A stretch of DNA of 23,295 nt from Spirochaetota bacterium (GTDB taxonomy: Bacteria; Spirochaetota; JAGLSM01; JAKPMW01): contig JAKPMW010000348.1 of NCBI GenBank assembly GCA_029548715.1, forward strand, positions 1-23,295. Reading direction: 5' to 3'. Of the stretch, positions 1 to 8,498 are shown piece after piece (position 1 is the stretch's first letter; every line of letters starts with the position of its first letter). The notes under the pieces are model-generated. The model made no database searches. It was not told where the DNA came from and saw only the letters and a program-made list of their open reading frames with translations. A program made the translations under genes and the position numbers.

Positions 1-882
1 AGGCAGGGCCGGGAGTATACCCTCGCTGAAAACTTCTACTTCAACAACAGCATCCTCATCGGCACCGAGAGGGTCCTTTCTGAAAAGGACCTGGACCGGA
101 TTGACGGTAAATGCGGCGGCCTTGTCCGCGTCAGGGAGTACAAGACGGCAGGCGTCAGAGACTCCATGGTTGCAGACGTGGTCCAGCTCTGTATCCGTAT
201 CCTCAAGGAACACAAGGATTACAACGGACTGCATTCAGAAAAACGCAAACGGATCGAAGTAACGATCGCCAACATTCTCCCAACCTATGACTATCTGATT
301 CTCAGGCTGGGGCAGATGCGCAAGCTTGTCCCCCGCCTCTTCGTCCACTCGGTCAATACCGCCATCAAGGCCCTCCTGATCGACAATGCCTGGCAGGTCA
401 AATACAACCAGGGGATGCAAAACAGCATCCGCTCGGAGGAAATCCTCGTCGGGGCAATCCTGCGCAATATCGGCTTTCTCAAAACCAGCCGGGAGGTTGT
501 GGCCGCCAAGATCGGCGAACTCCGCCTGGCACGCAACCCTCTGTACCTGAAGGTCCCCGAACTCTCGGCCGAGATCATCGAGAAGGACCGTGACAAACAC
601 GAGATCGACCAGAACATTCTGCGCATCGTGCGTGAGAGTTTTGAATATGCGGACGGGAGCGGGTTTCCCAAGGGACTCAGGCAGGACGAAATCTACCCTC
701 TCGCGCTCCTGGTTTCCCTGAGTGCTGAATTTGACCTCCTGCTTTCAGGTGAGCTTTCGCAAAACAACCGCTCGTTTCCGGAAGTGCTGCGCCGCCTGAT
801 GTCCATCGTAGGCCGCTTTGACAAAAACCTGGTCACCATCATCAGCGAAGAATTCCGCTACCTGCTTTCGGCCCGAGCCTGA
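1..882 (+). CDS. Degenerate HD-GYP domain protein, 5'-truncated
   Basis: The frame is open from base 1, so the start lies outside the window; 293 residues are visible. The C-terminal part follows the HD-GYP pattern. A VHS histidine is present near the start of the domain. An ILRNIG segment sits where HD-GYP enzymes have LLHDIGK. Near the end is FEYADGSGFPKGLRQDEI, matching the usual HHERxDGxGYPxGLxGxEI. HD has become RN, the following Lys is Phe and the HH pair is lost, while DGSGFPKGL is kept. Active members hydrolyse cyclic di-GMP using these metal ligands, so I infer a binding or scaffold role rather than phosphodiesterase activity. The N-terminal region is not recognisable. The gene converges on the pseudo-cyclase operon, with 15 bp between stop codons and no evident terminator. 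The fold call is fairly safe; loss of catalysis is inferred from motifs only. Confidence 0.75.
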   Translation, partial: RQGREYTLAENFYFNNSILIGTERVLSEKDLDRIDGKCGGLVRVREYKTAGVRDSMVADVVQLCIRILKEHKDYNGLHSEKRKRIEVTIANILPTYDYLILRLGQMRKLVPRLFVHSVNTAIKALLIDNAWQVKYNQGMQNSIRSEEILVGAILRNIGFLKTSREVVAAKIGELRLARNPLYLKVPELSAEIIEKDRDKHEIDQNILRIVRESFEYADGSGFPKGLRQDEIYPLALLVSLSAEFDLLLSGELSQNNRSFPEVLRRLMSIVGRFDKNLVTIISEEFRYLLSARA

Positions 883-897
883 CCCCGGGCAGGGACA

Positions 898-1941
898 CTA
901 TCCGAGGGAATACCACTCCCCCGGGACCTGCTCGACCAGATCCGGAACCTCGTCCCTGCGCAGGGCAGCATATTCACAAAAAGCCGCCGAAAGCCAGAGT
1001 CCTGCTGCCCTGTTTTCACGCACACAAGCAACCGCACTCTGCCAGGTCGAGGGTTCGACATGAAAGCCAACCCGTGAACCTGACTGCACCCGGCCCCAGG
1101 ACGCATCCCCAAAGGCAAGAAGGCAGACAGGATCAACACCCTGGGCCCGGGCCTCATCCAGCAGGCTCGCGCACTGCCCAAGCCACTTTCGGGCCAGACC
1201 AGGAAGCCGCTTGCGGACAGACTGCTTTCCGGGGTAGGGCACATCCGAAACAAGCACCGAAAAATCCAGGGAAAACATGGTCAGCATCATCCCGGAAGAG
1301 CGGGCAAGGGACTGCACCCGGGAGAGATGCTTTTTGAGCAGGACGGAAAAACGCGCCCCGTCCTCGTTGCCGCCTCCGCCGGAAAGCAGTGCCCGGCCAA
1401 AACCCTGGGCAAAAAGGAATACCTGGACACACTCCCGCGTCTTGCCCCGCAAGGAGGCTGCCGTTTCATCATCAAGTATCTTCTCAAGCTGGTCGTCAGG
1501 CATCGACCAGCCATAGCGGGAAGCCGCAAGCAGCCTGTCCCGTTCCTGGCCGAGGAAGGTATCCCGCCGTTCATCAAGAGCCCGCAAAAGCCTCTCCTCC
1601 AGGGCTTCAAACTCCAGCCGGTACGCCATTTTTCGCACCTGCTGCCCCCCTGCACCAGCCACAGCGTCCATCCTGTCAAGCCCGTTCACCAGTCCACGCT
1701 GGATCATGGCCCGGAGCAAAACTGCCAGAACAATCCCCGTCAGGGCACCGATGAGAGCAAAGATCCCGACTATGTGCAGATTTCCCTCGAAAGGAATACC
1801 GAGAACGTGCATGTGAAGAAACCCCAGTCCCGCCGCCAGACTGGCAACAAGGATAAAAATGACTGCAAGCGAACGCCAGACAAACTGCCTTCCGCTGATC
1901 CTGGCGGCCCCAAAGGCACGCCGGCACAATCCCTCCATCAT
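898..1941 (-). CDS. Membrane-anchored protein with degenerate cyclase-like domain (second gene of pair)
   Basis: A 347-residue protein with two membrane segments (about residues 24-44 and 56-78), a helical linker rich in Glu and Arg (about 100-170), and a C-terminal alpha/beta domain. The domain order resembles a class III nucleotide cyclase: a strand around VQVFLFAQGF, a helix, a strand around MMLTMFSLDFSVLVSD, a long helix, then VCLLAFGDASWGRVQSGSRVGFHVEP, similar to the GxxxGxVxxGxxGS segment, and a final WLSAAF strand. The paired metal-binding aspartates are not in their expected places. Its ATG overlaps the stop of the upstream gene in an ATGA arrangement, so the two are translationally coupled and probably act together. 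I recognise no named family; the cyclase-like fold is inferred from the pattern and from its partner. Met1 and Met2 are adjacent, so the start may shift by one codon. Confidence 0.7.
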   Translation of the reverse strand: MMEGLCRRAFGAARISGRQFVWRSLAVIFILVASLAAGLGFLHMHVLGIPFEGNLHIVGIFALIGALTGIVLAVLLRAMIQRGLVNGLDRMDAVAGAGGQQVRKMAYRLEFEALEERLLRALDERRDTFLGQERDRLLAASRYGWSMPDDQLEKILDDETAASLRGKTRECVQVFLFAQGFGRALLSGGGGNEDGARFSVLLKKHLSRVQSLARSSGMMLTMFSLDFSVLVSDVPYPGKQSVRKRLPGLARKWLGQCASLLDEARAQGVDPVCLLAFGDASWGRVQSGSRVGFHVEPSTWQSAVACVRENRAAGLWLSAAFCEYAALRRDEVPDLVEQVPGEWYSLG

Positions 1942-2906
1942 GATACCGTGCCCCCTGTCTTGATGACGGATACCAGTCTCGATGAAAACCTGAGCCCCCC
2001 GTCAGAAACAGGCGAGCAGGCAGCCAGCCTCAGTGCACCGATTTCGGGGGCATCGATGTAATATCGCAAGCCGCCCGAAACCTGCAGCATTCCTTCAAGG
2101 GCCGGAAAGATATCGCCAGCAAGCCGGATCGTGCTCCCGGGGTATTCGGCGCCCAGTGTCTCCTGAAGCTGCCGCGCAGCCCTGGCCGCACGAATGGCCA
2201 GGGTCCGTTCATCCCTGCCCAGTGAAAACGCCAGCACAAGAACCTGCCCCGCAATCAGGGCCACAAACCCCCCATGCTCTTCGGCAATACCTGCCACGCT
2301 TCCCGCAATATCGGCCAGCCAGTCAAACCGTTTCCGCCCTCCGGACTCTCCCGCCGGAGGAACAACAAAGACACCAAGGCAGGCCACGGTCCGAAACTGG
2401 CAATACCCCCTGACCTTTTTCAGTTCGGCGGATTTGAGCTGGTATACGCGTGAGCGGCCGGCCCAGGGAAAACGGGCCTGTGGTTCAAGAGACCAGAGCC
2501 CCGCCACACTTGAAAGCCGCTCTGCCGAGGCAGCAACCTCCTGCTTCCAGGCAGCCAGGGTCTCGGTCAGCAGTTCGAGCTCCTGTCCGGAATGGAACAA
2601 CAGGAAGGGGACCTCCCGATTCCCGCCATCATCCATTCCCAGCACAGTCCTGGCTCTCTGTGAAAACTCCCTGAAGAATCCGAAGACAACCGCCCGTGAA
2701 ACAAGCAGCACCCCGCAGGCCACACACAGGGGGAGAACCAGGGAAAGCAGGATGAGCCATGCAGGCGGAAATATCAGTGCGCCAAGCGAAACACAGATGG
2801 TCGCCCACCAGCCGGCCAGAGCCGCCACCGGAGCCAGAAGCAGAACAAGGACAAGACGGGAAATCCCATGGCTCCTTGTTCCTGTGCGGGTGGAATCAAC
2901 ACTCAT
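1938..2906 (-). CDS. Membrane-anchored pseudo-adenylate cyclase (first gene of pair)
   Basis: A 322-residue protein with two N-terminal membrane segments (about 17-36 and 48-75), a helical linker, and a C-terminal domain from about 160 that tracks a class III cyclase. TVACLGVFVVP replaces the metal-binding xLFxDIxGF strand. IAEEHGGFVALIAGQVLVLAFSLG matches the conserved HGGxVxKxxGDxxMAxFG block. A helix of Ala/Arg-rich AIRAARAARQLQ follows, then TIRLAGDIFPALEGMLQVSGGLRYYIDAPEIGALRLA in place of the GIxxGxxxxGxxGSxxRxxYxxxG segment. Both catalytic metal Asp positions are lost (Gly/Val in the first strand, Gln for the second Asp), so cyclase activity is unlikely. GGAG and AAGG stretches lie just upstream of the ATG. 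It shares an operon with, and overlaps, the next gene. A regulatory or ligand-binding membrane complex is an inference. Confidence 0.72.
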   Translation of the reverse strand: MSVDSTRTGTRSHGISRLVLVLLLAPVAALAGWWATICVSLGALIFPPAWLILLSLVLPLCVACGVLLVSRAVVFGFFREFSQRARTVLGMDDGGNREVPFLLFHSGQELELLTETLAAWKQEVAASAERLSSVAGLWSLEPQARFPWAGRSRVYQLKSAELKKVRGYCQFRTVACLGVFVVPPAGESGGRKRFDWLADIAGSVAGIAEEHGGFVALIAGQVLVLAFSLGRDERTLAIRAARAARQLQETLGAEYPGSTIRLAGDIFPALEGMLQVSGGLRYYIDAPEIGALRLAACSPVSDGGLRFSSRLVSVIKTGGTVS

Positions 2907-2972
2907 GCCTTCTCTCCAGATATGACGGTTTCACCTGTACACCCTGAGCGGAAATACCATCCCGCAGGGACC

Positions 2973-3002
2973 AGTCTATCCCTTCGGGGGCTGCACTGTC
3001 AA
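2973..3002 (-). promoter_or_regulatory. Promoter of the pseudo-cyclase operon
   Basis: On the minus strand, a perfect -35 TTGACA (2997-3002) is followed after 18 bp by TAGACT (2973-2978). Transcription would begin near 2966 and leave a leader of about 60 bases before the ATG at 2906. It is divergent from the aspS promoter. Confidence 0.55.
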
Positions 3003-3014
3003 AGGATACATATT

Positions 3015-3045
3015 TTGAAATTTGCCGCCCGGCTGGTGCTATTTT
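3015..3045 (+). promoter_or_regulatory. Probable aspS promoter with extended -10
   Basis: TTGAAA (3015-3020) and TATTTT (3040-3045) are separated by 19 bp, and TGC immediately precedes the -10 as in extended -10 promoters. The spacing is long, so the extended -10 may carry most of the activity. A leader of about 40 bases precedes the aspS ATG. Confidence 0.4.
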
Positions 3046-3093
3046 TTCACGGTCATACACTGCGAACACTTTTTTCGGAAGGAACCCGTTACG

Positions 3094-4860
3094 ATGTACA
3101 GGAATGAATACTGTGGAGCACTCACAAAAAAGGATGTCGGACGCGAGGTCGAGCTGGCCGGATGGGTCCTCCGCCGACGTGATCACGGCGGAGTCATCTT
3201 TGTTGACCTCCGCGATCGCTCAGGATACTCCCAGATTGTCTTTAACCCCGATGCATCCCGGGACGCCCATGCTCTGGCCGAACGCCTCCATAACGAGTAT
3301 GTGATCCGCATCAAGGGCAAGGTGGTTGACCGGCAGGAAAACATCAATCCCAAGATACCCACCGGCGAAATCGAGGTGATCGCTTCGGGCCTGGAGATCC
3401 TCTCGTCCAGCGAGACACCTCCCTTTCAGCTCGACGGTCACGCATCGGTCAATGACGAGCTCCGCCTCAAGTATCGTTTCCTTGATCTGCGTCAGCCCGC
3501 AATGCTCGAAAACATGGTCCGACGGCACCAGTTGGCCCAGGCTGCACGCGAGGTTCTCAATACCGAAGGGTTTCTCGAAATCGAAACCCCCATCCTCAAC
3601 AAGTCGACGCCCGAGGGTGCACGGGACTTTCTCGTCCCCTGCCGGCTTCAGCCCGGCTCGTTTTACGCCCTGCCCCAGTCCCCCCAGATCTTCAAGCAGA
3701 TATTGATGGTTGCCGGGATGGATCGCTACTACCAGATCGTCAAGTGCTTCCGCGATGAAGACCTGCGGGCGGACCGCCAGCCCGAGTTTACCCAGATCGA
3801 TCTTGAGATGTCCTTCATTCATCAGGAGGACATCCTGGCGCTTGTTGAAAAGCTGATCGCCCACGTCATCGGCAAGGTCTACGGCAAAACGATTTCCACC
3901 CCCTTCCCCCGCCTGGACTACCGCGATGCCATGTCCCGCTACGGGTCGGACAAGCCGGACACCCGCTTTGGGCTTGAGCTGGTAGACATCACCGATATCG
4001 GCAAGGCATCCTCATTCAAGGTGTTCCAGTCCCTCGCCGAAGCTGGCGGAATCATCAAGGGGTTCAACGCCAAGGGTGGTGCCAAATTTTCGCGCAAGGA
4101 CATCGAGGAAGAGTTTACCGGATACGCTGCCGTCTTCGGTGCCAAGGGCTTGGCCTGGATGAAGGTCAGTGAAGCCGGCCTCGAATCCAATATTGTCAAA
4201 TTCTTCTCCGACGAACAGCAGGCCGAGCTCAAAAAGCGCATGCAGGCTGCGCCGGGAGATCTCCTGCTCTTTGTCGCAGACAAGCCGAAAATCACCAACG
4301 ATGCCCTGGCCAACCTGCGTATCAAGCTCGGTCACAAGCTCGGCCTGATCGATCCGGAAGCCATGAACCTCCTCTGGGTGGTCGACTTCCCCCTCTTCGA
4401 GTACAACGAGGATGAAAAACGCTGGGACTCGGTCCACCACCCCTTTACCGCACCCAAGGCTGAGGATATCCCGCTCCTGGACAGCGATATCGGGCGTGTA
4501 CGCTCGGATTCATACGACGTTGTCATGAACGGCGTCGAGCTTGGTGGTGGAAGCATCCGTATCCATGATTCTGCGATTCAGTCAAAGATGTTCAAGCTGA
4601 TGGGAATTACAGACGAAGACGCCCAGGTCAAATTCGGCTTCCTCCTTGAGGCTCTCAGGTACGGTGCCCCGCCCCATGGCGGTCTGGCCATCGGATTTGA
4701 CCGGCTGGTCATGCTGCTGCAAAAATGCGAATCCCTGCGCGAGGTGATCGCCTTCCCGAAAACCCAGAAGGGAAGCTGCCCCATGTCCGAGGCGCCATCG
4801 CCTGTCACGGACGCCCAGCTCAAGGAACTTTATCTCAGGACGGTCAGCACACAGGGATAA
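3094..4860 (+). CDS. aspS: Aspartyl-tRNA synthetase
   Basis: Class IIb synthetase of 588 residues, the usual bacterial length, which charges tRNA-Asp in the cytoplasm. In order: an OB-fold anticodon-binding domain (about 1-110, with LRRRDHGGVIFVDLRDR), class II motif 1 (about 150-175), motif 2 with CFRDEDLRADRQPEFTQIDLE (218-237), the bacterial GAD insertion (about 290-410), and motif 3 with GGLAIGFDRLVMLL (529-542), then a C-terminal tail. The open frame runs 24 codons further upstream. ATG at 3094 is preferred because it follows a GGAAGGA ribosome-binding site and gives the normal N-terminus. His31 in the RRRDHG motif is the residue reported for non-discriminating AspRS, where E. coli has Leu. 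The enzyme may therefore also make Asp-tRNA-Asn for GatCAB. That is an inference. Confidence 0.98.
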   Translation: MYRNEYCGALTKKDVGREVELAGWVLRRRDHGGVIFVDLRDRSGYSQIVFNPDASRDAHALAERLHNEYVIRIKGKVVDRQENINPKIPTGEIEVIASGLEILSSSETPPFQLDGHASVNDELRLKYRFLDLRQPAMLENMVRRHQLAQAAREVLNTEGFLEIETPILNKSTPEGARDFLVPCRLQPGSFYALPQSPQIFKQILMVAGMDRYYQIVKCFRDEDLRADRQPEFTQIDLEMSFIHQEDILALVEKLIAHVIGKVYGKTISTPFPRLDYRDAMSRYGSDKPDTRFGLELVDITDIGKASSFKVFQSLAEAGGIIKGFNAKGGAKFSRKDIEEEFTGYAAVFGAKGLAWMKVSEAGLESNIVKFFSDEQQAELKKRMQAAPGDLLLFVADKPKITNDALANLRIKLGHKLGLIDPEAMNLLWVVDFPLFEYNEDEKRWDSVHHPFTAPKAEDIPLLDSDIGRVRSDSYDVVMNGVELGGGSIRIHDSAIQSKMFKLMGITDEDAQVKFGFLLEALRYGAPPHGGLAIGFDRLVMLLQKCESLREVIAFPKTQKGSCPMSEAPSPVTDAQLKELYLRTVSTQG

Positions 4861-4910
4861 ACTGGCCCCCCGCCGGGCCGGTCAGCCTGAAACTGCCGCA
4901 CGCAAACAAA

Positions 4911-4943
4911 GAGGGAAGGTGTAAAAGACACCTTCCCTCTTTT
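4911..4943 (+). terminator. Rho-independent terminator after aspS
   Basis: A perfect 12-bp stem (GAGGGAAGGTGT with ACACCTTCCCTC), a five-base loop AAAAG and a TTTT tail lie about 50 bp after the aspS stop. An AAA/TTT extension of the stem on each side could let it work on both strands. Confidence 0.92.
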
Positions 4944-5067
4944 ATGGCCCGCTCAACCGGTCATTTTGACTGCATTCCCTCGTGATGGATACCGACTCAA
5001 GGTGTAGCATCAGTGTATTCGGCCCCGGAGATCCCGGCGGCCAGACCCGCACGGATTGGAGTCCTCC

Positions 5068-5601
5068 ATGACAGGAAAAATTCTTGCCCTCGCAGTCCTG
5101 AGCCTTTCTCTCTGCACGCTCGGCCTTTCCTCAGTCGAAGTCGAACAACGCTATCATGACGGCTCGGGCTGGAAACGACCCAATCCGGGCCCGGATGCCA
5201 CTGAAATCGCCCGCGTCTCCGGCTCATGGCTGATCGAAACCAGTGATACTTCAAACATGTGGAACACCCGGGTCCTGACCATTCGGGATCTGAAAGCCGT
5301 CGCCGTCAAGGATGTCTACCCCCGTCTCGAGTACAAACTCTCCATCACAACTCCGGAATACTGGGACACTGTCGAAGTCATGGATCTTCCCGAAACAGAA
5401 ATGATGCAACTGTTTGACAAACGTCTCGAAAAAACAAGGATCCAGTCAGTCCACTTTGCCATTTCGGCCAATCTGAAAGACCGGGGTATCCATAACTGGC
5501 TTTTCAAGGGGTTTTTCATCCAGTCCCGCAACATGCTGGTTGGTTCGGTCACGCTGAATGGACAGCCTGCCGGAAGCTTCATCGCAACGAAAAAATCCTG
5601 A
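5068..5601 (+). CDS. Secreted or lipid-anchored protein of unknown function
   Basis: A 177-residue protein with an N-terminal signal sequence (TGKILALAVLSLSLCTLGLSS). A Cys sits at the end of the hydrophobic run, but Leu before it makes a poor lipobox, so it may be plainly secreted instead. The mature part is mixed alpha/beta with several aromatic residues and no motif I recognise. An in-frame TTG four codons upstream is possible; the ATG is preferred because GGAG lies about six bases before it. The gene stands alone between the aspS terminator and the convergent sensor kinase. A weak promoter-like pair (TTGACT at 4966-4971, GATACC at 4988-4993) lies upstream. The 3' end is 30 bp from the stop of the kinase gene. 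Confidence 0.75.
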   Translation: MTGKILALAVLSLSLCTLGLSSVEVEQRYHDGSGWKRPNPGPDATEIARVSGSWLIETSDTSNMWNTRVLTIRDLKAVAVKDVYPRLEYKLSITTPEYWDTVEVMDLPETEMMQLFDKRLEKTRIQSVHFAISANLKDRGIHNWLFKGFFIQSRNMLVGSVTLNGQPAGSFIATKKS

Positions 5602-5631
5602 GACTCCGCCCCTGCGGGATTGACCCTTTTC

Positions 5632-8418
5632 TCAGGCAACCCCGGCCGGGAGCCAGACATGAAAAAAGGTCGGCCCGCCCTCGCGACTTTCGAGTTCGAT
5701 GACCCCGCCATGGTCCCGCACGATACCATAGCTGATGGAAAGACCAAGCCCTGTTCCCTTTCCGGTAGCCTTGGTGGTAAAAAACGGATCGAATATCCTG
5801 TTTTGGATTTCCTTCGAGATCCCGGGCCCATTGTCCCTGATTGTTGTGCGCACCCAGGCGCGGCCCTCCCTCATGGCCGAAACCACAAGGATCTGCAGCC
5901 TCTTGTCGGGATGGCTCCCCGGATAGCGCTCGTTGAGCGCATCCCTCGCATTTGTCACCAGATTGAGCAAAACCTGCTGGATCTGCCGGGGGCGGCACAC
6001 CATCCCCGGCAGATCGGGCGAAATATCGATCGAAACCGAAATCTCATCCTTGTCGAGCAACCGCCCGATGAGTGAAAGCAGCCCATCAAGGATCTCCCGC
6101 ATGTTTGCCGCCATCTCGGATTCGCCTTCCTGTCTGGAAAACGCCAGCAGGTTGCGCACAATCCCCGCGATCCTCTGCCCCTCGTCAATAGTCTCCCCGG
6201 CAAAAGCCCTGATCTGGTCAATCACGCCCCGCTCGCTCGCCGGCAGGAGATCAAGCCTGTCCCGGATCAGCTCTGAAAAATTGATCATGCTCATCAACGG
6301 ATTATTGATCTCATGCGCAACCCCGCTGGCCATTGTCCCGATGGACTCGAGTTTTTGCGACTGCACCAGCTGGCTCTGAAGCTCCTTTTGCCGCTCGCGC
6401 GCCTTCTCAAGGTCAACGATAAACCGGGCCTGCTGAACATTGCGATAGGCCTTGATGGAAAGCTCCTTGGCCAGCTTGAAGAGAAAGTCTGCGATCTTTC
6501 TGAAGTGCTCCTCCTGCATGACGGGAACCTGCTTCATCGCCTCGATGTAGCGTTCGGGGTCAGCACCGATCTCCCTGGCGTAGGCTGCCATCAGTGTCTC
6601 GTCCATCTCCTCACAGCGGACCTGTCCGACAAGCCAGTTGGCAATGTGGCGCCCCCCGACGGTTATGCTTGCACCAGCATCCCATAATCCTCCCGAGATA
6701 CATGGCTGCACATTGGGCCCATCCGGGTTATACCGCCCGACAAGGGCATCCGAGAGCCGGCAGTTTTCCCGCCCCCGCTCGGTAGTCCGGATGATGTCCT
6801 TGCAGATGGTGCAAAAATTGCTCGGGCGGGTAACCGGTATTCCTTCGGGAGTTGTGATGAGCGAAGCCACACCCGTCGCCTCGGCGAATGAGTCCTGGAT
6901 TGCCTGCAATTCTTCAATATCGAACAGGGAGGCAATGTCAATACCACCAGAACCGTTATCTCCAGTCAGCATCGTAATCCGCATCCGCAAAGCCTGTTCG
7001 GCCCGCGAACGTTCGGTAATATCATCAAACATGATGACAATCCGCCCGCCTGCCCGCTGGGCCAGGACAACGACTTCCCTTCGCACCCCGTCACGGCAAC
7101 GCACAGCCAGATCGGCAGACTGACCCTGCCCATTGGCTGAGGAAGAGCCCGCCTTGACCTCTTCCCACAGGCGCCGCATCGTCGCCTGTCCGGCCTCGTC
7201 AGCAATCACCAGCGTCGCCCAGGAGATAATGGTCGGCGTCTCGCTGAGATCATAGCCAAAAAAGGTGACAAACCTCCTGTTGACAAACTCCAGCCGGCCG
7301 TCGGTATAGGCCCAGACGATGGGCAAGGGGGAATTGTCAAACAAAACCTGCCGTCTGGCCTCCCCTTCACGAAGCCTGCGATTAATCAGCACCACGGGGA
7401 GAACAATCCCCAGAAAAAGCAGGAGTGCGGTTGCACCGGCCACCAGAAGCCACTGCAGGGGAGACGATCCGCCTGCACCCTGCGGCCTCCAGATAAACCC
7501 TTCAAGCGAGTACTGTTTCGGAAGAAGTCCCAGGCCGACATAGGTATCGGCAATGTGCTTCCAGCGCCCGGGATTGATATGCCCCACATCAACCAGTTCG
7601 GGCAACACCAGTTTGCGCATTTCGCGCATCTCGTTTTCAAGGAATGCGCGGGAAAGCCCCCTGTCATACTTTTTGATAATGAGGTCGATGATCTGCTGCG
7701 GCCGCTCAAATGCATAGCGCCATCCCTTGAGACTCGCCTCGCGAAACTGCCGCACCATCTCGGGTTTATCCTCAAGCACCCTGCCATCGACAAACAGGCA
7801 ATCGTTGTAAAAATCCACGCCACCCTGCTCGGGCAGAAATCGCCTGGTAGGAATACCGGCATGCGAGAGAATAAACGGTTCGGTGGTCACGTAGGCCGTC
7901 ATCGCATCAGCCCGGCCTGTCACAATATCGAGCGGATTGTGGCTGTGGAAAATCCTGCTAAACGAGTGGACTCCCTCGTTGCGCAAAAAGGCTTCGATCT
8001 CGGCAGCCTGCGGCTCAAACATGATACGCTTGCCGACAAGTTCATGCACCGTCCTGATACCGGATGACTCGGGCACAAGAATCACATAGGGCGAATGCTG
8101 GCAGATCGCTGCAAGCACGACTATGTCCATTCCGTTGTGGCGGTTGATGAGGATCTCGCTTGAGCCAACACCAAAAGCGACCCGGCCCTGTGATACCTCG
8201 ACCGCCGGATCAAGACCGGGCACGGCCGGCCGGATTTCGACATCCAGCCCGGCGTCTGCGTAATACCCGAGTTCCCGCGCCGCATAGTACCCGGCAAACT
8301 GGAACTGGTGCCGCCACTTGAGCTGGAGCACAACCCGTTCGACGGCAGGCAGCAGCCCGGGAAGCACCCCCAGCAGAAACAGTGCAGCAAACACTTTCAA
8401 CCAGCCGGGATGGCGCAT
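5632..8418 (-). CDS. Hybrid-sensing histidine kinase: NMT1-type binding domain, PAS, PocR, HisKA, HATPase
   Basis: A 928-residue membrane sensor. Residues 1-25 form a signal or membrane segment. Residues 26-310 are an NMT1/THI5-like substrate-binding domain (LQLKWRHQFQFAGYYAARELGYY), facing the periplasm. A TM helix lies at about 321-346 and a PAS domain at about 352-475. A PocR-type domain (about 495-655) has cysteines at 536, 539, 553 and 573. A dimerisation domain has GVAHEINNPL with phospho-acceptor His702, and an ATPase domain has N-box NLVTNARDAL (819-828), DNGPGI (862-867) and GTGLGLS (888-894). There is no receiver domain and no adjacent response regulator. The frame runs 47 codons further upstream, but ATG at 8418 has GGAG seven bases before it and directly starts the signal segment. 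In other proteins PocR binds small organic ligands, so the kinase likely reads one periplasmic and one cytoplasmic signal. The ligands are unknown. Confidence 0.93.
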   Translation of the reverse strand: MRHPGWLKVFAALFLLGVLPGLLPAVERVVLQLKWRHQFQFAGYYAARELGYYADAGLDVEIRPAVPGLDPAVEVSQGRVAFGVGSSEILINRHNGMDIVVLAAICQHSPYVILVPESSGIRTVHELVGKRIMFEPQAAEIEAFLRNEGVHSFSRIFHSHNPLDIVTGRADAMTAYVTTEPFILSHAGIPTRRFLPEQGGVDFYNDCLFVDGRVLEDKPEMVRQFREASLKGWRYAFERPQQIIDLIIKKYDRGLSRAFLENEMREMRKLVLPELVDVGHINPGRWKHIADTYVGLGLLPKQYSLEGFIWRPQGAGGSSPLQWLLVAGATALLLFLGIVLPVVLINRRLREGEARRQVLFDNSPLPIVWAYTDGRLEFVNRRFVTFFGYDLSETPTIISWATLVIADEAGQATMRRLWEEVKAGSSSANGQGQSADLAVRCRDGVRREVVVLAQRAGGRIVIMFDDITERSRAEQALRMRITMLTGDNGSGGIDIASLFDIEELQAIQDSFAEATGVASLITTPEGIPVTRPSNFCTICKDIIRTTERGRENCRLSDALVGRYNPDGPNVQPCISGGLWDAGASITVGGRHIANWLVGQVRCEEMDETLMAAYAREIGADPERYIEAMKQVPVMQEEHFRKIADFLFKLAKELSIKAYRNVQQARFIVDLEKARERQKELQSQLVQSQKLESIGTMASGVAHEINNPLMSMINFSELIRDRLDLLPASERGVIDQIRAFAGETIDEGQRIAGIVRNLLAFSRQEGESEMAANMREILDGLLSLIGRLLDKDEISVSIDISPDLPGMVCRPRQIQQVLLNLVTNARDALNERYPGSHPDKRLQILVVSAMREGRAWVRTTIRDNGPGISKEIQNRIFDPFFTTKATGKGTGLGLSISYGIVRDHGGVIELESREGGPTFFHVWLPAGVA

Positions 8419-8444
8419 ACATGCTCCGCAGACCTTTTTCGACA

Positions 8445-8453
8445 AGTATAGCA
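8445..8453 (-). promoter_or_regulatory. Extended -10 promoter of the sensor kinase
   Basis: On the minus strand TATACT (8445-8450) is preceded directly by TGC (8451-8453). No good -35 lies 16-18 bp upstream. Transcription would start about 20 bases before the ATG at 8418. Confidence 0.5.
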
Positions 8454-8498
8454 CACCGCAGATGACCTCACGGAAACAAAGCACCAGCGGGGCATTTT

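Noticed and set aside
1327..2061. Plus-strand open frame of 244 codons opposite the pseudo-cyclase genes
   Set aside because: It crosses the boundary of two coupled minus-strand genes and its product is Pro/Ser/Gln-rich with no domain; the minus-strand genes have membrane helices, ribosome-binding sites and a promoter.
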